Below, piece by piece: positions 34,228 to 42,673 of a stretch of DNA of 64,000 nucleotides. Source of the stretch: Tillandsia leiboldiana (Eukaryota > Streptophyta > Magnoliopsida > Poales > Bromeliaceae); assembly GCA_029204045.2 (NCBI GenBank), contig CM055067.1, positions 26,238,838 through 26,302,837 on the forward strand, read 5' to 3'. The notes beneath the pieces are model-generated. The model did not search any database. It saw only the letters and a program-made list of their open reading frames with translations, and was not told where the DNA came from. How positions within the stretch are numbered: position 1 is the stretch's first letter; each line of letters begins with the position of its first letter. Made by a program: the position numbers and the translations under genes.

Positions 34228-35877
34228 TTAGCTTATGACTGTATGTAATGCTTTGATTGGTTTTCCCTTCATATTTTTCTGAATCTCTGCATTACATGTT
34301 TTCAATGCTCTTCGTTTTTATGTTTTGTTATTTAAACAAAAGGTTTTTAATGAACAAGTGCATTGAATGAAAAGGATTTTCACTTTCAATCACTCCAATT
34401 TAATTTTATATGGATTATCAACTTTACTCCATAATCATAATCCTGAAGATACTTCATTATAGGAGTTTTTGATATTATAAGCATCAAATTTTAGAAATCA
34501 TGTGTGATCTTTAGATGCTTAATCTATCTCGGTTGTGTGAATTCATTGTGATAAACGTGAGACAACCGATAGACTAAAATTGGGGATTTAATTCTTTCAC
34601 GTAAGAGATTGCATTCTTACAAGGGTATTGAAATGATTTGCAAAAAGATGTGGAAAGAGTTACATCCGAAAGGAGTGTGAAAACTACCACCACATGTTGG
34701 AAAGAGCTGCCACCCCGGTCGTCCGGTTTGTGTGTGAAGCTACCACATGTTATGGATGCTTGATAGTATTTTATGAGAAAATCTTTAGTTGAAGCATTTG
34801 GAGATTTATATGCAAAACTCTTATATTTTGAACAATCTCCTGGTTGGTATAAGGTGGGATAGTTGAAAGATGCTCAAAGAGCCACCCTTAGGTATTTTAG
34901 TGCTTATCTCAAATTTGAAAGGGTAAGAAATCAAATTGATGTCATTTGGAAATCTCTGTAAGTCATCTTTGTACGTCCGTTACATCTTGATAGACTTTGG
35001 ATCTCAAGATTATTTTTGATGACTTGTGTTTGATGAATATAACATGAAAAACTGTTTATAATGTTTTATCTTTGTTTTTCATGATTTAGGAGTAAATCTT
35101 TTTAATCTTGTGAAATTAATTGGATTGAATGACATCTTGTTAATTCATTGGTTAAAGGACTTAAATTGTTTTCTTGATGGTATACAAATCGGTATTTGAA
35201 AAGATTCTAAAATTTGGATTTGTTTCAAGAAATTATTTGATTTTTGCTTTCTGGTACCGGTACGCAATCTGCATTTTTGTTATATACCGGAACTGAGCTT
35301 TTATCTCTCTTTCTCTATGAACTAATGTTGTTAGTGATTTCCTTTTGTCTAGTATGTTCACTGTTTGACAATTTGTGACAAAAAGGGGGAGAAGAGAAAT
35401 GACGGAGATAAGATCATCAGGAGAGGACAAACGAAAATGGAAAAATGGGGGAGAACGAAAAATGATGATCGTATCACAAAGGGGGAGAACATAGATGCTC
35501 AAGAACATGGAGAACATGTTAGAGATGCTCAAGATAGGGGGAGACAAAGAAAAAATTGAAAGAGCAGAAAAACAAAAGAACCAAAAGGAAGACGGATCAA
35601 ATGTAGGATTTTAATTTCTAACAACTAACGTTTGATTTTGTTTGGAGTTTTGTTTTGCAGGAATTACATCACTTTAAGACTCCAAGTCCTAAGTCATAGA
35701 GTATGTTCTAGGACTGTTTGGTTCAAATGTAATTTTGTATTTATTGGATCTTTCACGCAAAGAAAATCAATGTTTTGGTGATGACATTGAGTTTCGATTT
35801 TTTTTGGTTTAAGATGAGTGACTTGAGCGCTTTTATGTATTTTTGGGTTTTGTCACGAAATTGCCAAAGGGGGAGAT
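34228..35877 (+). other. Copia1 non-coding 3' region where pol would be expected
   Basis: No gene is seen in these 1.65 kb. It holds a block conserved with Copia2 (34643-34886) and four purine tracts of the form aaagggggag (about 35381, 35478, 35536 and 35867), the last abutting the 3' LTR. Repeated polypurine-like tracts are a known Sirevirus trait. Confidence 0.75.
34643..34886 (+). other. Conserved non-coding block, possible structured RNA (Copia1 copy)
   Basis: The motifs gatgtggaaagagttacatcc, ggagtgtgaaaactaccacc, ggaaagagct.ccacc, cggtcgtccg, agctaccacatg and then ggttggtataaggtgggat and gaaagatgctcaaagagcc occur in the same order in Copia2 at 47593-47821. CCGG-tcgt-CCGG forms a hairpin, and atgtgg at the start can pair with ccacat at the end of the first part. 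No frame spans it. Confidence 0.6.
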
Positions 35878-37272
35878 TGTTACGGCATTTTGGTTTTGGC
35901 ATATTTCGTGAGTCAAGTCAGTGAGTTGAGTCGGAGTCTTAAAGGGATCAAATTGTCAATCAGCATTCAAAGACTTAGAGAAGATTCAACAAGAGCTCAA
36001 GTTGACACTCAGTGTCTTGAGTCTTGAAGATTGAAGTTGAAGAATTGTGGATCAGTTACATCAATCTCAAGAAGAAAGTATTCAAAAGGATCAGGTATGG
36101 TTAACTAAATAATTTTGGTGATCCGAATACTTTCTTATAGTATAGAAACACTTGGAAGAATTTTTAATTTCATAATAATCAAAAACTGGTGTTCGGACAT
36201 GTTCAGGATCCGGATCAGGGCCAACGATCCGGATCCCGAAGGTTGTTGCTTCATACAAGACTTCGATCCGGATCCTCGCAATTTCCGATCCGGATCCCGA
36301 ATGTTAAGTTTTTTGATTTGTATGAACGATCCGGATCGGGCAATGCGATCCGGATCCCGAACCCTTGGTTTTCTGGAATCGTCAATCTCGTTACGACGAT
36401 CCGGATCGCAGTAAATCGGATCCGGATCGCCGTCCTGAAAATTTCTAGATAAGGTAAGTTTTTGATTCTTATCTCTTTCCAAAGGTTTCTAAACTATAAA
36501 TAGACACTTAGGGTTTCTCAAAAACGTGGGAGCTACGGCCGATCTTTTTATAAAACTCTTGAGAGCAACCCTAGAGGCTAGGTTTTTATCGATCTTCTTA
36601 ATAGCCTCTTTTAGGTCAATTCGACGGTTCTTCCAAGATCTATCTTTTGTCGAATTGATCTAATCTTTGCTTAGAGATTTTTCCCATGGATCTTCATTGA
36701 TAATCTAAGCAAAGGATCACCATCGAAGTCAATATTCTTATCGACTGAGTTTGCGTCGTGGATTCGACGTGGCATCGTGGATTCGGTGTGCTAAAGGCGT
36801 TTCGTGGATTCGAAACGTGTGCTCGTGGATTCGAGTGGCGTTCGTGGATTCGAACGTGTGCAGTGGGCGTGCAAAATCGGTGGAGCGTGAGGTCCAAGAA
36901 ATTGAAGGAGGGGTTAAATCCGTGGAGACGGTAATCACCTTGTTATTCTTCTTTTCTTAGGGATTGTTATTGCACGGATATCCAATCGGTCAGCGCAAGG
37001 TCCGAAGAAGCTGAAGGAGGGGTTGAGTCCGTGGAGTCGGTAATCACCTTGTTATTCTTCTATTCTTAGTGGATTATTATTGCGTGTTGGTCCCGTGGTT
37101 TTTCTCCTGGATTGGAGTTTCCACGTAAATCTCGGTGTGTTGTTTTTATTTTCCGCATTGGTTTTTATTTTGCACTGAGATTTGGTTTTATAAGTATTAC
37201 ACCTATTCACCCCCCCCTCTAGTTGTTTGATAGTACCTATTTAGATCCTTGTGGATCCATAATAACTCTACA
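35878..37272 (+). repeat. Copia1 3' LTR
   Basis: 1395 bp, same layout as the 5' LTR: palindromes 36207-36428, TATA box 36494-36503, hairpin array 36752-36857. One palindrome's flank has changed (aaatcggatcc) but its 10-bp core is kept. Confidence 0.92.
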
Positions 37273-37858
37273 CGGAGCTGGGCCTGTTACTTTGCTATTG
37301 CGACTTGTCGATGCAGTCCGCGTGGGACGCCCTACGTAAATCCCGTCCTTTTGTGGATGTGTGGTAGTAGGTGGGCACAGGTTTGACTGGACCAAATTTG
37401 TGGTGTCCCGAGGCCCCGTGTGACATGACTGTGTGGTCGGCGGTGAGAAAACAACTATTTTGGTGTATCGAGTGAGTTGTGCGCGCAAATCGGACCTCAG
37501 GATTGGACTCGGCGCGAAAATTGGATCAAGTTTGCCTATCCGGCATCTATCCGAATGCCTTTGTCGAAATTTAGATGTGGATTCATGCAAAATGGACATT
37601 GAATTTGGATTAAGCGCGGAAAAATAAAGGAAATTGGTTATTTGGATGTATTTTTCGGGACCCGGACACCCTAAAACTGACATCGGGCACTTTTACTGTA
37701 GCTCAGGCAGGCCTGGCAGCACCGACAGCCACCGGAGAGGGGCGGGGCAGGCGCGGGGCATCCGCGGGCAGTGGCGCGAGAAGGTGCAGGGGCCATGGGC
37801 AGGCCGGTCCACGGCCCTTGGCGCGTGCATCGGGACCAGCGAGCGAGCGCGCCAGCCA

Positions 37859-38014
37859 CGTGGCGCCTTCTGATTGGCCGGGCCACGGAAATCGCGCCGT
37901 GATTGGCTGGGCGGCACCACGTGGCAGCACACCATTGGCCGGCAGCGACGCGGGAGACCCGCCGCAAAGCGCGGCGCGTGGACCGCGACTGGCCACGTGG
38001 CGTGCTGCTATTGG
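37859..38014 (-). promoter_or_regulatory. Three exact ERSE modules in LTR F
   Basis: On the minus strand 37859-37877, 37920-37938 and 37996-38014 all read CCAAT-N9-CCACG exactly, each with the complete CCACGTGG G-box. The nine spacer bases differ completely between the three. Module spacing is 61 and 76 bp. A fourth CCAAT (37902-37906) has a CCACGG at a different distance and does not fit. Confidence 0.65.
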
Positions 38015-38389
38015 CGGGCGCCAGCCGCCGCCCGTGCGCGGGGTGCGCGAAGCACGGGGGCGGGACACGTGGCAGCATCAGGGCGATTCAGGCGCGGAGC
38101 GGGAGCCGCTCGGATGAGCGCCGCGTGTCCGGGCGCAGCGCTGTTCGGATCCCGGTGTAGAAAACCGAGATTTCGGATGGCGCACCGACCTCGCAAGATG
38201 GCGTGGTGCGGAGGAATTGCCTCTGGCATGTTGCTTATGTGTTTACAGATGTTGTCAGGTTGATTCGGATCTACGCGGAAGCCCCAGCTTGATTCGGGGT
38301 TTTCCGGACATTGTGCGCCGATAGAGGACTGGCTTCGGGGAAGCCTCGACTTCACAGTGGAGTTCAAAAAATTTGGGAATACTTGGAAC

Positions 38390-38640
38390 AGGTGTACTTT
38401 GTGTTTACAGCGGAGTTCGGGAGGTTCCGAACTGACGCGGAGGACCCGAAGGCAAAAAGTGAGGTGGAGTTGGCAGTTTTGGGAGCCGGTTTTTGGATTG
38501 GGCACACCGACTCCACAGTTGAGCTTTTTGGGGGGAAAAAGCTTTGAACATGTTTATTTTCAGTTTACAGCGGAGTTCGGGAGGCTTCGGACTCGTGCGG
38601 AGGCCCCGAGGGCAAAAAGTGAGTTGACGGGGGCTTTTGA
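38390..38640 (+). repeat. Direct duplication in LTR F, period about 160 bp
   Basis: gtttacagcggagttcgggagg..tc and ggaggccccgagggcaaaaagtgag-type sequence occur near 38402-38464 and again near 38563-38622. The copies differ at several positions. Confidence 0.7.
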
Positions 38641-39124
38641 TGGATTATTTAATTAGTTAAATTAATTAGTGAGATTAACCTGTGGGAAAAGTAAAGAAAA
38701 TTTAGAGAGTGTGAGAGAGGGAAGGGAATTAAGGGTAGGTGAGATTTTTGTTTGGGAGTGCTTTCAATGCCTGCCAACCCTCTCATTAATTAGCCTGCTG
38801 CTAATTAATACACCACCTCAGCACCTTCTTCTTCAATGCAAAGCAGAGCATTTAGAGTGGAACAGAGGAAAAAAAAAAAAAAAAGAGGAGGAAAGAAGAG
38901 AGAGAGAAGAAGGAAGAAGAAGAAGAAGATGTATGGTTGAAGATGTGCGGGTCTGGACATCCTGCGAGGAGCCGCGGGGCCGAGCGGAGGGCGCGACGAG
39001 CGGAACGCGCGCGCCGAGCCTCCAACGGGGTAAGTGTTGTTTTTGGGAGTTTTGATTTTTTTCCCTTGTTGGTTGACTTAGTGATTGTATTGGTGTTGGT
39101 GGTGGACTTGCTGTCCACGAGAGC

Positions 39125-39400
39125 TTGGTTGCACCCTTCCGTGTCGGCGCGCAGCGCGGAGGGCGCGCTCTGCGGGTGCCGCGCAGAGGCGGCTGCCGCA
39201 CAGCAGGGGCGCGCCAGCAGCGCGCAGTAGGTGCGCGCAGCGCAGGGCGCGCGCGGGGGCACTGCGGGCGCCGCGCAGCGCAGGGCGGCGGGCGGCGGGC
39301 CCTGGCGCCGCGCGCCCGCTGTGCCGGCAGCGGCAGCAGCGCAGCGGCAGCGGCAGCAGCGCAGCGGCAGCGGCAGGCGCGCCAGCGGCGTAAGCAGCAG
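39125..39400. repeat. GC-rich simple-sequence block in LTR F
   Basis: Interleaved gcgcgcagcg and gcagcggcagcggcagcag units, with two clear copies of about 24 bp near 39340. Arg/Ala-rich frames on both strands result from the composition. Confidence 0.7.
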
Positions 39401-40299
39401 CCGCGTAGCGTGTCAGTGTGCTGGCTGCGGCTTGCGACGCATGTCGGCGCGCTGGGTTTTCGCGTTTGGACCGTGTTTTCCGCCGGCGATCGCAGGTATT
39501 GGCCCGTTTTTTTTACTAACCTTAGTTTTTCCCTCTGTCTTTATTATGTGGTGCAGTTTTGGTGCGGCTTGGCCGGTTGGGATGCTTCCGCCACGCGGAG
39601 CCGAGGGTGTTTGGTGGCTCGGATTGTGCCGCATGTTGGCTATGGGTGAGCAGGGAATGTACTGTGAGATTTATGCTGATGCTGTGTGTGTGTGTGTGTG
39701 CTGAGGGACTTGTAGAGGGTGAGCTTGTAGAGGGTTTTGTGTGTACAGAGGAGTATTGGATTTGTGCTGTTGGATTTTTGTGTGGGTGTTGTGAGCTGCT
39801 GTTGGAGCTTATTAGTGTGCTTTATGTGGGTTTATAATTGTGCTGAAGCTTGGTGAATTGTATGTTGGCATAGAGGTTGAATGCGCGCAAGATTTTTGTG
39901 AGGACTTTTCCGGGGATTTTTTCGGGAATCGCGACAGTGTGCGCGCGCGGCGCGGTTTTCGGGAATTCGTTAGTTTGTGGATCCGACACTTCACCGACTT
40001 CAGCGTTTGCCTGCGGAAAGCGTTCCAGGTGGGTTGGAATTTCTCCAAAATTTATGTAATGCCCTTTAATGCTATTGAACGCAACTTGATCATGTTTATT
40101 AGGCATTTTCGATGTTTTTACATCTGATAGTTGCCTGGAATTTTCTGAAAAATTTATTGGAACCCCGGATTATTTTTAGTAGACCCCTGATATCATATGA
40201 CACTAGGTTTCATGCTTTGTTTGCATCATGATTACACCTGAACCATTTTAAAAATCGAGAAAACCCGTTTTAAGAAAACCCCTGATATCATATGACACT

Positions 40300-41083
40300 T
40301 TCGAGCGCCGATTTCGCACCCACGGCCGGCCCGTGACGAGCGCCCGGATTCACCCGGGCGCGACGCGTGTCCCGAACAGCGGACAGCGAGCGCCCGGCGA
40401 ATCGGCTGCCGCCACGCAGCCCGATCGGGTCAGCGCGGGTGGGTGGCGCCCGCCAACCGCGGGGCGCCAGTGCCCGACCAATGGGAAGCCGCCACGCGTC
40501 CACCGCCTCCGCTCACTGCGCCCGGTGCACGCGCCCGCCGAATCCGAAGCCGCCACCTGCCTCCAGCGCGCCCAATGGGGAGCCGCCACGTGGCACACCT
40601 AACCACCCTGCACCGCGCCTGCCCGCGCGCTCCCGCGTGGACCGCGCGCGCTGCGCCATCCAACCCGGGGCTGCCACGTGTCCCCGCGCCTGGTCCACTG
40701 CACCCACGCGGCTTCCGTGGACCGCACTGCATTTGCCAGCCAATCTGAGGCTGCCACGTGGCCTCCAGCCGGTCCACGGCTCTCTCCGTGCACCTAAAAA
40801 CACAAAAAACTTCCGGGTGTCCGTTTTCGTGCGTCCGGACTCAGAAAAATTCATCCAAATAGTCGATTTCCATCGTCTTTCCGCGCTGAATCCAAAAACG
40901 GCCTCCATTTTATCCGAAACTCATTCCAATTTTTGACGGAGACATCCGAAGGCAACCTTGATCCATTTTCACACGGAGTCCATTTCTTGAGTCCGATTCG
41001 CGCACAAACACCTCCAACACACAGCCTAGGCCTCCAGAAGCCGCTGATCACCCTGCAAAATCTCTGCGGAGATCTGGGTCATC
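40300..41083 (-). mobile_element. Minus-strand LTR H, truncated, with adjoining internal region
   Basis: Read on the minus strand the LTR begins TGATGACCCAGATC at 41083, directly after a polypurine tract (agtgggggaggatg), so this is the 3' LTR of a minus-strand element. Its U3 is GC-rich with six CCAAT/CCACG-type modules. The far end is lost at the junction with LTR F near 40300. Confidence 0.6.
40398..40758 (+). promoter_or_regulatory. ERSE module array in LTR H
   Basis: On the plus strand there are exact CCAAT-N9-CCACG sites at 40478-40496, 40572-40590 and 40740-40758. Sites with one change occur at 40398-40416 (CGAAT) and 40660-40678 (CCAAC), and one with two changes at 40539-40557. The nine-base spacing holds in all six. 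The arrangement is inverted relative to LTRs C, E and F because the element is on the other strand. Confidence 0.65.
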
Positions 41084-41335
41084 ACATCCTCCCCCACTAA
41101 AAGAAAGTTTCATCCTCGAAACTAACACAACTCAAAGGGAGTCTCAACCACGAAAAGGTAGGTATCCATCAACACCGTCTCCAACTCCCAAGTCGCCACT
41201 CACTCCCCGTGATTACTCCTCAACAACAACTGCTACCAGTAGGGCATGGCCCAGTTGCGCAATCCTCTCATCTCATGAGCCAAATTCGCAACGGGTGTCC
41301 CTCGTACTCCAAACACTCACAGATCTCAAATGGGG
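41084..41335 (-). mobile_element. Internal 3' end of the minus-strand element carrying LTR H
   Basis: Next to the LTR is the purine tract, then on the minus strand AGTTTCG-agga-TGAAACT (41106-41123), the same pre-PPT hairpin as in the chromovirus and the LARD. The remaining 200 bp show no clear pol motif. It is cut at 41336. Confidence 0.5.
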
Positions 41336-41927
41336 TGTAATATCATAGATTTTGTAACACTTAATACCTCATGCTAATAAAGTTTCCGTTTAATGTAACT
41401 AATGTAACGGGTTTACTTAAGTCGATAATTCAGAGGTGCGGGTATTTTTCTGCGATAGAGCTCGAAAAATGGAGAACGGCAGTGCGATCGGATCCGGATT
41501 CCGACTTACGGAACTCCCGGAAAGGGGTAGAAAGTGATCGCAATGGCCAGGGGGTGCATCGAAATCCGCGTAAGTGATTTGCACGCTTTCCAAGGAAAAA
41601 GAGGGAATTATCTTTATAGAATTATCTTTAAAGAATTATCCCGAAGGATCTTAATTGAGGAATTAATTAATTGAGGAATAAATTAATTGAGGAATAAATT
41701 AATTGAGGAATTAATTAATTGAGGAATTAATTAATTAGGATTTTAAAATACCCGATGTGGTTTTTGTCGTACAAAAAGATTATTTTGTATCTTCTCCCGA
41801 AAGAAAGAGAGAGAAAAGGAAAAAAAAGGCGAAATCCTAACCGGAAGGAAACGAGAGGAAAGGCGAAACCCTAATCGGAAGGGAACGGTGGAAAAGAAGG
41901 AGAAGGCTAAAGGACCCAAATCCTCCT
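41336..41927 (+). mobile_element. LTR-like fragment starting TGTAATATC
   Basis: Its layout recalls the first 600 bp of the chromovirus LTR (TGTA start, 'acggaactcccgg' like 'cggggaactccg', 'gatcggatcc'), so it may be a related LTR 5' part. A tandem run of (ttaattgaggaa)n-type units occupies about 41651-41745. There is no gene and the right boundary is uncertain. Confidence 0.4.
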
Positions 41928-42158
41928 GTCATGCCCCCGGGGGTTTTTGAGTCTATCAAAGCAGAAAATCGTGTGTATCTTTTTTTTTCTTCTTAACAAG
42001 GTAATTTAAATCTCATCCCCGGTGCGTGCCAGACCGCCACATACACAAATTCTCCCTGCCCACGGACAGAGTCTCCTTTGTATATGCACGGCGTCTCATT
42101 TACAACAACATACATCAAACACCAACCATCAACCATACAATAGACATACAACATCAAG
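41928..42158. other. Short unassigned stretch before Copia2
   Basis: It begins tgtcatgccccc, like a minus-strand G1-type LTR end, but no further landmark follows. It ends exactly where homology to the Copia2 LTR begins. Confidence 0.3.
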
Positions 42159-42640
42159 CGGCGCGTGGACTCGCGTGGCCTTGTGGATTCAAGGTGCAAC
42201 TGCTCTCGTGGATTCGGAGCGAGGTACGTTCGTGGATTCGAAACGTGCTACTGGGTGAAGACCGTGGATTCGGTCAGACGTCGTGGACTCGACGTTGGAC
42301 GCCGTGGATTCGGCGTTGGACGCAGATCGGGGATTCGAGACGCGTTGCGGAGCGAGCGGAGAAGATCAACTAGGAGCGTATGGAAAAGGTTGAGTCGTCT
42401 GTGAGTACGGTATATCACCTTGTACGTGTTTAATTCTAGTGGATTTCACCGTGTTATCGGTCCCGTGGTTTTTTACTCCGGTTTGGAGTTTTCCACGTAA
42501 AAATCTTGCGTGTTCATTTATATTGCCGCATTGGGTTTTTATTGCGCAATGATTTTTTGAGTGTTTATTGTTTACACCTATTCACCCCCCTCTAGGTGTT
42601 TTTTCCCCTATTTAGATCCATTATTACATATAACCCAACA
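42159..42640 (+). repeat. Copia2 5' LTR, truncated to its last 482 bp
   Basis: It aligns base for base in length with 51822-52303. The truncation removes all palindromes and the TATA box and falls at the first hairpin of the TGGATT array, which is retained. Confidence 0.85.
42162..42325 (+). other. Array of eight TGGATT-type hairpins in the Copia2 leader
   Basis: Loops TGGATT (TGGACT in the first and sixth, GGGATT in the last). Stems: CGCG/CGCG (42162-42175), CCTTG/CAAGG (42179-42194), GCTC-t-CG/CGGAGC (42202-42220), ACG-TTCG/CGAA-a-CGT (42226-42245), GACCG/CGGTC (42260-42275), ACGTCG/CGACGT (42278-42295), ACGCCG/CGGCGT (42299-42316) and a weak TCG/CGA (about 42327-42338). The 3' LTR copy is at 51825-51990. 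Confidence 0.75.
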
Positions 42641-42657
42641 AGTGGTATCAGAGCGGG
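42641..42657 (+). other. Copia2 primer-binding site
   Basis: agtggtatcagagcggg follows the 5' LTR end directly and is complementary to the Met-tRNA 3' end. Confidence 0.85.
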
Positions 42658-42673
42658 AATAGGGTTGTAAACA

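Larger units (their letters stand above)
19877..37272 (+). mobile_element. Copia1: Sirevirus-like, gag-only LTR retrotransposon, split by a chromovirus
   Basis: LTRs of 1397 bp (19877-21273) and 1395 bp (35878-37272) start TGTTACGGC and end CTCTACA. The target duplication CGGAG sits at 19872-19876 and 37273-37277. Removing the nested Gypsy element and one TTATA copy leaves about 6.4 kb. The only gene is gag. There is no protease, integrase, reverse transcriptase or RNase H, so it is non-autonomous. By eye the two LTRs differ at about 8 bases plus a 2-bp C-run difference, so the insertion is recent but older than the element nested in it. Confidence 0.88.
11167..37393 (+). mobile_element. Outer plus-strand G1-type LTR (E), present in three pieces
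   Basis: Pieces: 11167-11377, 18277-19876 and 37278-37393. It begins TGTGGTGTCC and is interrupted first by solo LTR C (duplication GTAGC) and then by the Copia1 element (duplication CGGAG). Joined across these sites the landmarks are in the normal order: palindrome 11326-11339, ERSE-like modules 18407-18479, another palindrome 18581-18594, a 'cctcgcccgggtagtggg' block near 19574, 'gctgggcctgttact' at 37278. It stops at 37398 where a further LTR starts. No coding region. Confidence 0.6.
37399..40299 (+). mobile_element. Plus-strand LTR (F), related to G1, inserted in LTR E
   Basis: It begins TGTGGTGTCCC after AAATT and shows the family order: 'gactgtgtggtcggcgg', a GC-rich U3 with ERSE modules (37859-38014), a second GC-rich block (39125-39400) and 'gcggaaagcgttccaggtggg' near 40014. 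It breaks at about 40300, where minus-strand LTR H follows. A 22-bp direct repeat (acccctgatatcatatgac..) at 40183-40204 and 40278-40299 sits at the junction. Open frames in the GC-rich parts are artefacts. Confidence 0.6.

Noticed and set aside
37885..37906. A fourth ERSE-like site in LTR F (CCACGG and CCAAT)
   Set aside because: The distance between the boxes is not nine bases and the second box is degenerate, so it was not counted.
38669..39704. Several Arg/Ala-rich frames in LTR F, including a possible short exon before a gtaagt at about 39029
   Set aside because: Lies in the middle of a repeated LTR in GC-rich simple sequence; no homologous protein recognised.
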